Origin: Spisula solida
Lineage: Eukaryota; Mollusca; Bivalvia; Venerida; Mactridae
NCBI GenBank assembly: GCA_947247005.1
Contig: OX365952.1
Coordinates: 46,976,722-47,040,721, forward strand
Reading direction: 5' to 3'
Length of the DNA stretch: 64,000 nt
The translations under genes and the position numbers were made by a program. This document shows, piece by piece, positions 53,387 through 64,000 of this stretch (its first letter is position 1; the number at the start of each line of letters is the position of its first letter). Under the pieces are notes generated by a model. It made no database searches. It had not been told where the DNA came from and worked only from the letters and a program-made list of their open reading frames with translations.

Positions 53387-56300
53387 TCAACCTGACAAAT
53401 CATTTGCATCAAATAAGTCCTGATCATATCTTTCAGCTTGCACAACACGGCCACCAAAGTATCTTCCATTCAACGATTGACTTCCTTTTTCCACTTCTGG
53501 AAAAAAAAACAATAAACATAAATGTAACTGTATTATTGTTTATAATGACATAGACTTATAGCTCTTACAAAAGGCCAGATTGTTGTGTCATTAGTGCACA
53601 TCCTACACCAAACATTGCTCTATTGTTAAAACTCGGCGAATGCAATTTCAAATGACCACAACTTTGTCAATTCTTTGAATATTTTCACCAAATAAATTTC
53701 ATTTTCTGCAGAATTTCTTTCGAGTAAAGTGAATCCAGATCTTCCGACTGTTCAGAAATTGTACTACCCCTGACTTAAACGTTTTCTCTTTAGATATTAA
53801 CCTGATTGTCTTTAACAGTCAACTACATGCCTCTATTGTCTATGTTCCTGTACAAATTCAGAGTTAGATTTTTCCCTGACGGAAAAGTGTTATTTTCCCC
53901 AATTGTTAGCGGAGTTCGTAACTCAGATACAGCTGAAAATATGGCATCCAACCTCCCCTTATAGCCATACCTTCACCACCAAACTCATTATTCATGTACA
54001 TATCTTATGAGCTTTACAAATCTTGATTTATTTTTTCAATACATGTTGCTAACAGTCTCTTTGAAGAAATACATCATTCTATTTAATAAATCATGAATAG
54101 AAGCTACCATAGGCACCTCCAGTATTTGTAAAATTTCCAGATAATTCCCAGATTTTTGCCAAATTTTGAAATTCCAAGATTTTTTCCAGCAGGGATTTAT
54201 TTTGGTATTTTCCCTGTTTTTCAGAGTCCGTGGTCACCCTGAAATTACAATGATGTCGCAGGCATTACCAAAATGTTACGATTTTAGTGATATTACAGTT
54301 AACTTTACCTGCAGCATCGCTGAATTCCACAAATATTTTAACAATAACATCAGCATCTTCTTCCTCTCCCTGTCTTTCCTGATAGATAATTACACGATTC
54401 ACCTGTCCGTACTTGCCACATTCATCGGACACTTCTGACTGTAACTCATCATCTAGATCATCTGGTCCAACCATGTTCTTTAATACCATCACTCGACTCT
54501 GCAACAACAGTATAAACACCACATTAAAAACAAAAGCAACCAGGCTGAAATACCCTACCCCACCCCATCATCCCTGCCAAAACAATGGTTTTTGAGTAAG
54601 CCAGACTAAAATCTGAACCATTCAGTTATGAAGATTTTAAAAGAGAAGAATCACAGGCCTGTATGAACAGGTAGAAGTTCTTAAGTCTCACTTAGTATTT
54701 CGGTCATATGGAGATGACCCAGTCACATCATCCTAACAATGGGCAAACCAGCAGTTACCTGGAACTAACTATACTGAGCACCAAGCAAGGGAGATATACC
54801 AATAACATGTTTAACAAGTTTGTTAAGTTGTGCCAAACTGGCTCATGCAGGTCTGCAAGTCAAATGTGTCTCAGTACTGACATTCATAGTAAACCAACAC
54901 CCAACCATCTTTCTACAGGATTCCCATAAATATTCTTTCTAATGTCAAATTTTGATATAAAAGCTTTTTTTGTAGTCGGGGATATGCTTTTATTCAATAT
55001 AAACGAATCAATTTTGTCAACCTTTATGAATCACACAGACACATATCCTGGCAAATATTTTGTTTTGTCCACTGTAGTAGTTAATAGACAGAAACAATGG
55101 TGTTATATAAATAGAAAGCAAAATTAGAACAAACTTTCTAAGTATGCATGTGATTAATACAATATAATACCTGTGACTGTCGCATCAATTTTTGCATGAC
55201 CATGTGACGAGCATTACTTCCACTGATTTTCATCGTCTCCTGTTGTTCTAATGTCTGGTTTACTTCTTCCTCGGCCATCTTCTTCTCCGCTTCTTTCTTC
55301 TCTCGTTCTTCTTTTTCTTTTCGTTTTTCAGCGGAACCATCAGCCTCTGCCATCGCCGAGATAGCAGCTTGCAGATTATTTGCAGATGAAGACTTTGAAG
55401 GTGGCATCATAGGTGAAACTGTAAACCAAACAAGGAAAGCAGAAAATACAAATTGGAACTAGAAGGGGTTTTGACACAAAAACAGTATGTCTCCATCAAA
55501 GGGCCATAACTCCACCATCAAAAATCATACATGATCTTAAATTTCTGACAATATGCTCAACTATGCTATGGTTAAAAAACTTATTGTAATCCAACCAATG
55601 AGTAAGGAGCTGACAATTTTTGTGACAACCATCCATACGTCCGGCACAAAATCAATATGTCTCCTACCCCCCCACTGAATGTCCCCACAGGACACAGATG
55701 CCCTGCTTCATGTTGTAATCATACAACTGAAGTGTATCTGCAAACATTGCTTAACTGTTATGCAATATCTATTAAATCTCCGATTAGGCAGTGCCTTAGT
55801 TCAAATTATTTTTCTCTAAATTAAGCAATTTAAAAAGGTGCAAAGATCTATTTCATTTTAATTATTTCTTTCAGATGCATAGGCCTTCTTCAAAATACAT
55901 GGACTGAAATGGGAATGACATGCTGCAACTACATGTATTTCGTAAAACAAAATAGTCTATAAGTAACTATCAAAAAAATTGTACTGGTTTTTTATTGAAA
56001 AGAGACTCAGGGCTTTCACTAGGTTTCAAAACCCAAGAGTCATGACTCTTGACCCCTAATTTCCAAGAGTCAAAATGCTTAATCGGTCGAATTATGTTGT
56101 ATAAAAACCTTCCCGGTAATTAACATCTTTGTTTTGACTATTCCATATATCTATCATAATTTTAAATTATGATTAGTATTGTGTGCGAGTCATATATTTG
56201 CATGTACTGTATTATTGATGTTCAACAACTTGTTATTCTTGGAGGACTTCCTCTGTACAATCAAGTTATCTACAGTACTATTGGACTTCACATAATATGA

Positions 56301-59300
56301 CAATGTTAAATCATTCTTACCAGGGTAGTAGGGTACTAAATTAAAAATCCAACAGAAAGTGTTTCTATGGTGGCATATCAATTATTTTTATAGGCTTGAT
56401 ATGCAATGTATTTTGTATTTAAAAGCTTAAATATCATACTAAACAATGAATGACATTATTCTAAACATGTGTACTGTGCTTATTTACCAGTGAGTAGCCA
56501 ATATTCGACCTAAAACAAACTTATCCGAAAATACGTGATTATCCGAAATTGCGATACTCACAATTATCCATGACTTCGTACTTTCGACCATTTGCCATTA
56601 TTAATGCATTTGAACTCTTATAGATACGCTAAATACCCGTAGAATGTCTTAAAAGCTAATAATATACCAGCGCTGTCATAGGCATAACTGTTTACATTCG
56701 TAAAAACTCGACACGACATATTTGCAGAACACACGAAGTCACGTGACGTGTAAATATGTATTGGCATATTCTCATTGATTCAAGCAAGTCAAATATGCAT
56801 TGTCTTTTACTTTTAATATAACTTTTAGCGTAAACGATGTGCACTGATGAGATTTAAAATTTCATTTAGGCCTCTGGATTATCGTTTAAGTCGCCGCTTT
56901 CACGGATCGACAATTTGTGACTGACTTTAATTACTCGTCGGTCGTAACAAATTCAACGCACACGTACGTGCGCATGTAAGCATATTATTTTAATAATTTA
57001 GTACCAAGTTTTATCCAATTAAATCAATTTGGAGGCGGGGTTTAATTTTTACAGCCTTTTTTTATCAATTATAATATTGTTTCTACAAGCGCGGTAGGTG
57101 TCACTCGATAACCAGCTAATTGGCGGATTACGACAACGGGTGGTCTGTCGGCTCATTTGATGTTTGAATGACACAAGCGGACTGTTAATTCAGATTTCCG
57201 GGGGTCAGCATATATGCTCGAGGCAGCAATAATGCATTTGCCATATGAAATTCTGATTTTTGAACATTTAGATGACGCACAGGCCAATTTGATCGAGGGT
57301 CAAAATGACGCACGATGTAGAATTTCTGAGCGTCAAAATTGGGTCATTTTCGAAATTTGTGCGTCAAAACCCGTAGTCCCGGGTCAAATGAAAGCCCTGA
57401 GACGTAACAATTTGTACATGTTAACTTACCTTTGGGGAGTGGTTTGGATCCACCAAGACTGGTAGCAGCTGCTGAGAGGACACCAGGAGGTGGTATAGCT
57501 GCCATACTAGTGGACATACCCAACGACTGTGGTATAACTACACCAGGTCCACCAATCATATTGAGATCAGCCTGTAGACCCAGACTAGGGCTTCCTGCAG
57601 TACCACCCAGCTGAGTGGGGTTCACAACACCTGGGGGCTATAATTTAAATAATTAAGACTCATTATACAAAATAAAGTTGCATTCAAATTCATTTCAAAG
57701 TATACTTGTAATCATTTCACCAAGAATAATAATCGAACAAACAGGACATATTATCTCCTTCTAAATTAATGAATAGATTTAACCAAATTGTATGATCCTT
57801 CTGTGGTCCTGGCAGTTGTATAATTAGGTAACCTTGAGCTCAGGTGAGCTAAACTCTCTGATAAAATTACCAGGTGTTCAATTAGCTTCTGAATCGGAAG
57901 GGTAATTTTGATACTTTTGACTAAGTTTTACCATTTCATAGACAAAATACCCATGATTTTAAGAGAAAATGACCATTCAGACCAAAAGTTTGAGGGTCAA
58001 AATGTGGCCTTTTGGAAATTTCAGGGGTCAAAACCTCTACTCCCGAGTCAAATGGAACCCCTGATTGTTGTTTACAAATTTCATGTAAAAAGAAAATACT
58101 TACCATTAATTGTTGTTGAGCATCCATTGCTGTAATTTTGGCAGTAACAGCTGCAGCAGCGACAGCAGCAGCTGTAGGCATAGCACCCAGACCTACAGCT
58201 GTGGGTTGTGTAAGAACATCAGGTGGAGTGATAGCCTGAACAATACAATAGTACAAAGTTTACAGTTTATTTCCAAAACATTAGGCATTATGCCCATGAG
58301 TTCACATATAAACAACGCATATACAAGTGTAATCATTTACTCTCACACTAACATACATGCACATATACTGAAACGCTCGCATGCACACACTTTCACTCGC
58401 ACACCAAACTTCACACTCCACATACACTTGAACGCACACAATCACACATTGTTTTACAAGATTCTATTGAACATCCTTTAATAGCATTATTTTAAGAAAA
58501 CATGGTTTGAGTAACACAAAGTTTCTAAGATTAGTCAGTTTGAAAATGTTTACATACTCTATAGTAAGCTTAAGTTTTGGATAGTTCTAACTACTGTAGA
58601 CAGGTGCCTGACATTACACCTTCATAGCTCACATCAGCAAGAATTAACTTAAAAAAATTAAAAATCATGAAATCCTAAAAATTGATTTACTATGTACATA
58701 GGAATTTTTTTAGAAAATATACTGTTTTGGGGCACTCAAAAATCATTAAGTTCATGAAAAATCCTGAAAGGTTTTTCTTCTGTAACTTACAATTTTTATT
58801 CAACCTTATCAGATAAAGACATAAAGAGCACTTACCCTTCCTACCCTCAAGTACTGTCCGCCAAGATCAAATAGATTCATGGACGCTACAGCATCAGTGG
58901 CTGACTGTGAATTCGTGTACTCAATAAATCCATACCCTCTGTAAATATAACACATATTAATCATACACAACAGCATGGAATTTGTGACCATAATTATAAT
59001 AATTTGTGAACAAAGGCTTTTTACTATTCAGTAATTATCAATTAAGACACAGAAGTGTAAATGTAGCTACACGATCAACGCTGCTTAAGGTTATCATAAG
59101 TTTATTAGTGACTAACGTTTCGACTTTCAACAAGACTTCCTCAGTAACAGAGCAATTAAACTGATCCTCTTATTCTTAAAATTGGTGACCAAGTCCGACC
59201 TCTAACTCACAGCAAGAATTCAAACCAATTTAAAACATACATTGAAGAAAGTAAGACTTACTTATGCCGAGTTCCTCCCTTTGATGTCGGATCTTTTATT

Positions 59301-62052
59301 AACATACAGTTCACAATTTTACCAAATGCTTCAAAAACACTGAAAACAAATAAATGAAGAAATGTCAAACAAACTTTATAAGCATACTACGGCTCATTTT
59401 CATTTCATTAGAAATAACTTGCATTCATCTTTGCGAGACCTGAGCAATGTTGTAGATATTGATTAATCAATTATTCATTAGAAACCATTTGGTGAACCAA
59501 CCAAAATGTAAAGCCTAGGTCCCACTGAGGAATTCTATATCGGCAAATTTCTCTCGATTTCTTCAGATACCACCCGATTCATCAAAACTCCTTCCAATAT
59601 CATACACTGTCTCATGACTTCCTTGAAGCCCCACCAAGGCCACAAAGAATCTGTTCCCAATGTCCTGATAGCTCATTAATTTAAATTGGGAGTACAACGC
59701 TGAGGCAAAAAATGCTCTGTGGGACCTAGGCTTAAATATGAACCCATTTTTCGATAGGGGGATCAAAACTTAACAATGAATATTGATAAATTTAGAGCAT
59801 ATGTTTCACGCATTCAGTCAGTTCATAGAAACTAGTTTGGTAAAGACCTGCTTGAAACGAATTGAATCTTACCTTGCAATATCTTTCTCTGTTAAATCTG
59901 GATGTATTGATGCTATGTAGATTCTGTTGTAATTCTTTGCCTCCGATGCAATCTGTTCAATTATAGGTTGTGCCTGAGGCATGTTACTTGGTCGGCCAAC
60001 CTGAAAAATACCACAGGTTATTATTATTATCATACCATATTTATATAGCCCTTTATTCATGTATATACAGTCAGGACTCTTTGTATCAATTGAGTATACT
60101 GACATATTCGTTACAACGACATATTTTTTGGAAACGAACAGAGTCGTTGTATCAAGTTCTGACTGGACAAGTTCAAAAGTGCTGTACAATTATGATTAAG
60201 ACATGGTTAGAATAATATACATTAATTACACAACTATGGACAAATTTATTAATCAAGGGTATGACTGAAATAAGAAAAGGGGATTTCCCGAAGAAAAGGA
60301 GATTCCTCAATCACTGTAAATGAGACCGCTGATGTCTGATCACAATTCAAGACATTATCTTGATGACTTATAAATACATTTGTTTCAACACTTCCTAAAT
60401 TTAAGAATACCACAAGATGAATAATTTGTATTCTTTTATAGAGATTTATCGGTGAAAATATTATAAAACAGGTCGCAAGTCTGTTTCAGGTGCCATAAAC
60501 ACACATCCCTACACCAAAACTCAGTTCAACACGGTCTTAATGTTAAAATTCAGAAAACTTTTATTTTCTGCAAAAAAGTTCATTCTTTCTAGTGCAGCAA
60601 TTTCCGGATTATTCTGGAATTGTAGGACCCATGCAACGATATGCTACCTTTACAGGAAATTGTAAGACTACTAACCTTGATATTTCTGCCACCTATCATT
60701 ACACCATTCATCTGTTCTAGTGATAACTGGGCCGCTTCTGGTATATCGTATTCTATGAAGGCAAACCCTTTATGTTTGTTTGTGATAGGGTCCCATGACA
60801 GGTTCACACTTTTTATGGGGCCGAACGGCAGGAAAGCTTGTTTGATGGTGTCTTCTTTTATTTCAAAGTTGATACTTCCAACATAGATCCTGAAAACAAA
60901 CAACTTGTCAGTAAATCATTTTCATGGTTCAGACAAAACTTCCCTACAACAAAATCAAGTACTTTTCAAACTTGTACATATCTCCTCTTTTCAAGGACTG
61001 AAAAAACGTGTTTTATTTGTGTTGTTATTTCTGCCTATTTTCTATTAGCAGAAAACTAATTTTTGGTCAATTAACCAAAAAGTATGTTTATTGTCAATAT
61101 TTGAGTACTTTTCAAGGATTTTTTGGCAGTGTTAAATTTCAGTACTTTTGAAGATGGACGATGTACACCAGATTTCAACAAATATTTTTAAAGCACTTGT
61201 CCTGCAATATAGACAAAGATGAAAACACCAACATCTTACTTGTCCTACTATATAAATAAAGAAGGACAAATATTGCAGGACACAAGCAGATAAGTATATT
61301 TATCGAGGCCTGCAAGGGTTAATGTGATATCACATAAAAGCTTACTAATAACATATATATCACCTACCTGCACATTAATGCCAATGCCTGTTGCCTTTGT
61401 ACTGTATTTTGGAAATTCTGCATTTGCTACAAGTAAAATGAAAGAGAAATATGTAATAACAGATAATTCATTCATAAGATTTCAAATCCGGAGTTAACAA
61501 GCCTGCTTGTTCACATGACCTTTGCAACACAGAGGCGATTGCCTGGTTAAAAATTTGAGAAATTACCGAGATACTCATGCCTCTTGAAGAAAACAATATC
61601 TCGAATATTCCCTAGAAAACATTTGTCTCAGTGCTTCTTTTGTCTCTGGATACTGCCCTTGTTCAAGGGGTGATCACCAAATTGCCCAGAAAATTCTACT
61701 TTTTTATTCAATATTTTAAGCCTACAAATCTTTCAGAATCTGTTGGTACATTTATTTCAAATTGATTCTAATCACCTTTAATCGTTGATATTGACTGAAC
61801 TTTGAATAGGCGTGTTTTTTTCCTTTACTATAAATATTTCATAATTTATTATCGTACATACCTGATGTTGATGGGCGATAGTCTGTTTGACCAGCACACT
61901 TTTAATGCTAGCTTCCATGGCATACTTCTTTGATGATTGAAGTGCATCTTGTTGAGATGTTGTCAATTTAGGAACAGTAAATGGCTTCATCTCCCTCTTG
62001 GCCCCAGGACCCTCCAGAACTGGTCCGGACATTTCCGACTGTGGTATGTCAT
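53387..62052 (-). CDS. PUF60: Poly(U)-binding splicing factor PUF60 (Half pint), N-terminus incomplete
   Basis: Nuclear splicing factor that works with U2AF at the 3' splice site. Eleven minus-strand exons join in frame: 61862-62052, 61368-61426, 60676-60889, 59873-60000, 59262-59339, 58836-58938, 58104-58235, 57430-57637, 55171-55418, 54309-54498 and 53387-53496 (TGA). They give about 553 residues. Domains in order: a helical segment [23 protein letters not shown]1 with [11 protein letters not shown] (RNP2) and KGFAFIEYD (RNP1); RRM2 with [12 protein letters not shown] and KGYGFIEYT, then [12 protein letters not shown]; an Ala/Pro/Gly-rich linker; a Lys/Glu-rich coil; [13 protein letters not shown]; and a C-terminal UHM with [11 protein letters not shown] and the hallmark R-Y-F loop in NGRYFGGR. 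The first exon listed opens with a split codon, so at least one 5' exon is missing and probably lies beyond 62052. An internal ATG ([10 protein letters not shown]) could start a shorter form. Confidence 0.93.
53570..53772. mobile_element. MITE family M1, copy 5
   Basis: Contains gtgcacatcctacaccaaac, ttctttgaatattttcacc and the M1 end ttcagaaattgtactacccctg. In the last PUF60 intron. Left boundary approximate. Confidence 0.55.
59511..59733. mobile_element. MITE family M6, copy 2
   Basis: Ends aagcctaggtcccactgagg and gctctgtgggacctaggctt, inverted. The interior matches 12334-12559. In a PUF60 intron. Confidence 0.75.
60470..60633. mobile_element. MITE family M1, copy 6
   Basis: Contains cgcaagtctgtttcaggtgc, cacacatccctacaccaaaa and the right end ttctggaattgtaggaccca. 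The extreme left end is missing. It ends 43 bp from the PUF60 RRM1 exon. Confidence 0.6.
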
Positions 62053-63936
62053 CTACAAAGTGCAAATAAAATACAGTAAACAAACAGTCCAAAATGTGAA
62101 GCCCATACCACCTACATTTAGTCTTATATGTTAAGTTGGGAATGAGACCATTTCTAAAGTTATTATAATACTAAGGCCGAACATTTCTTGCAGCATAAAG
62201 TTGAAACGTTCGACCTTAGTCCAAACTTGTCAACCATAAGACAGTATTACACAATTGTATGCCTGGTTCAGTCTGGATTTGATAAACATCATAGCATTAC
62301 TTGGCTAAATTACTTAAATCATTCACCAAGACTTTTATTAAATAAACAACATCTAGAAATGATTTTGAGCACCTTGGGTAACTGTATATGTTCTGTAAAA
62401 TGTCGAAAAATGGCGTTAAAACAAAATATTAAAACAAACAAACAAGAATAAGATTTGGAGAGGCCAATTTGAATCTTTGAAACCATTCCAAGTTAGTGTA
62501 GGTGCAATAGGCTTCATACGAAACAAGAACACAACAGAAAGAAAAGTGTTAATCTGTACATAAAGGTACATGGGTTAATGAAAACAATGCCTTTCTTCTT
62601 TTAAACAATTTTTACCGATTTTGTGGTAGATGTCAGCATGTTGGTTATCTTTGACGAGACGGTTTGAGTATATTTCGCATCATTTTCATGAGGTAAGCCC
62701 ATGTTTTTGCTAGCACATAAAAATACAGAAAAAAGGAGAACATACATTTTGTATGGTGACAAAGAGTAAATGTTGATGTATTCAATTTGAACTTTCAACA
62801 ATGTCAACACAATGAGGTTTCGTACATCTACATTTGTACTAAGCATACATATCATGTTCACTCTCTTAGCAGTATTTTTTTCTATTCTTGTTTTCGCTTT
62901 TTTCACCAATCTGGCCTGGCATTCAGATCGCACACAGTTTAAACAAATAAGTTACACTTTCGTTCACTTCTCATGCAATTCTATGTGGTAGGACGGTAAG
63001 AAAAGAAGTAAAAGTCTTAAACAAATGGACTGATAAATGACTAACTATACAACCAACAGACTACGGGTAACATACCTTACTGTTTCAACAGTGTTCAAAA
63101 AATTTTTACGAGTAACAAATTCAGTAACCAACTTGAGTAAATTAATACTAAGCTGTAATGATTATCAAATTTTGTAACATGAAGCTACATGTATGTTTGC
63201 TTAATGGGTTAACATTTCACCCTGTTTAAAGGACCCTGGGGCAATGCATTTTCCAAAGGGGGCGACTATTAGGGGGAGCATTAATTGGGGTATATGGTTG
63301 CATAGGTCTGCAAAAAAGAGATCTCAGCTCTCACACACAAAACTCTGTTATCAGACTTCGATTTAATGCATGATTTATTCTTTACAAATCTCACTCAGAC
63401 TGTTAGCTTAATAGCAAACGCCCCCACAATCGGCAGTAATGCCCTCCCACATGTCAGTCAATTCTTTCTTAGCTCAAAGTAAAGCAATTACACACAAAAA
63501 AGTGACTTTTCTCACGCAGCTTTGGAAATTTCCACAGTACAACCTCTCTCCCTGTCACCCAACATTTACATACCGGTATTCATATTACCGCAAATAATTC
63601 AATCAATGTATATATAGATAAACAGCTGAAAAGAGAAGATGAATGATGATTGTAACATGGACAGGTGTTAATCTGAAAAAGAAAATGAGAAATCTTGGCC
63701 ACCGATCATCATATGGCTTCAGCTCCATCAAGCATGGCAACCTACAAACCTCTCAGAACACAACCTCTAGCTGAAAGGAAAAAATAAAAGACTTCTTTCC
63801 CAGCTACCTTTCAACAAGGCACCGATACACACATCTAGTATCTATCTATCAAGTATTAGATTGATTTGTTTAAACCCAATATTTTAACAGCCTTACACAG
63901 AAGACCATTCCTGATTACATTTTGAACATCCAATGA
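62053..63936. other. Sequence upstream of the recognised PUF60 exons
   Basis: Should be PUF60 intron. A minus-strand segment at 62616-62709 looks exon-like (acceptor, ATG, 30 open codons, donor) but its phase does not fit the next exon. No repeat of known family was found until 63937. Confidence 0.35.
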
Positions 63937-64000
63937 CAGGGGTTCTACTGAGGGATAATGCCCAATCCTGAGAACAAGTCACAAGTCTGTTTCGAGTGTC
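63937..64000 (+). mobile_element. MITE family M1, copy 7, cut by the window edge
   Basis: Starts caggggttctactgagggat, then cccaatcctgagaacaagtc, matching 39474 closely. Confidence 0.65.

Noticed and set aside
62616..62709. Minus-strand exon-like segment (MGLPHENDAKYTQTVSS...) upstream of PUF60
   Set aside because: It has an acceptor, an ATG and a gtaaaa donor, but ends in phase 0 whereas the exon at 61862-62052 needs a preceding exon ending after one base of a codon. No family similarity was recognised.
63713..63787. Short plus-strand reading frame starting MASAPSSMATYK
   Set aside because: Only 24 codons, no splice partner or family resemblance; likely chance.

Overview
This is a stretch of animal nuclear genome with intron-rich genes, GT-AG splice sites, AT-rich non-coding DNA and many interspersed repeats. 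The repeats point to a mollusc, most likely a bivalve. They include elements with a (CCGT)n microsatellite, a tandem core and a 3' hairpin, which is the layout described for bivalve 'pearl' elements and for Helentron-associated HINE elements. The lineage call is an inference; no species can be named from the sequence alone.

Five cellular genes could be built by joining exons in frame. From left to right: the last four exons of PIGS (GPI transamidase subunit, + strand, 2044-6532, 5' end outside the window or unresolved); a complete four-exon Cys-loop receptor subunit of nicotinic type (- strand, 11232-15143, 395 aa); a two-exon BTB/coiled-coil protein (- strand, 19469-24596, 449 aa); a complete eight-exon RPIA (ribose-5-phosphate isomerase A, + strand, 26656-47099, 271 aa); and eleven exons of PUF60 (poly-U-binding splicing factor, - strand, 53387-62052, N-terminus unresolved). 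RPIA and PUF60 converge tail to tail.

Intron 1 of RPIA (12.5 kb) holds a 24-bp minisatellite and a complete Ty3/Gypsy LTR retrotransposon (29286-38726). Its two 645-bp LTRs look identical, it has an intact gag, and an intact pol lies in the -1 frame. The rest of the non-coding DNA is largely small repeats: several rolling-circle-like HINE families, at least seven MITE-like families with two or more copies each, tRNA-like SINE pieces, a 1.54-kb inverted-repeat element and several palindromes.

The most striking finding is in RPIA. The 3' splice site plus the first 42 nt of exon 6 has been amplified into a 74/75-bp tandem array of 17 upstream copies (44241-45506). Each copy offers a complete AG acceptor and the correct reading frame, followed by an in-frame TGA. 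The acceptor of exon 5 of the same gene is also duplicated, once (20 bp), and use of the upstream copy again leads to an early stop. Other notable points are regularly spaced AGGTCA direct repeats inside a mobile element, a cluster of RFX X-box motifs in the inverted-repeat element, and terminal hairpins that keep their pairing while changing sequence between HINE families.
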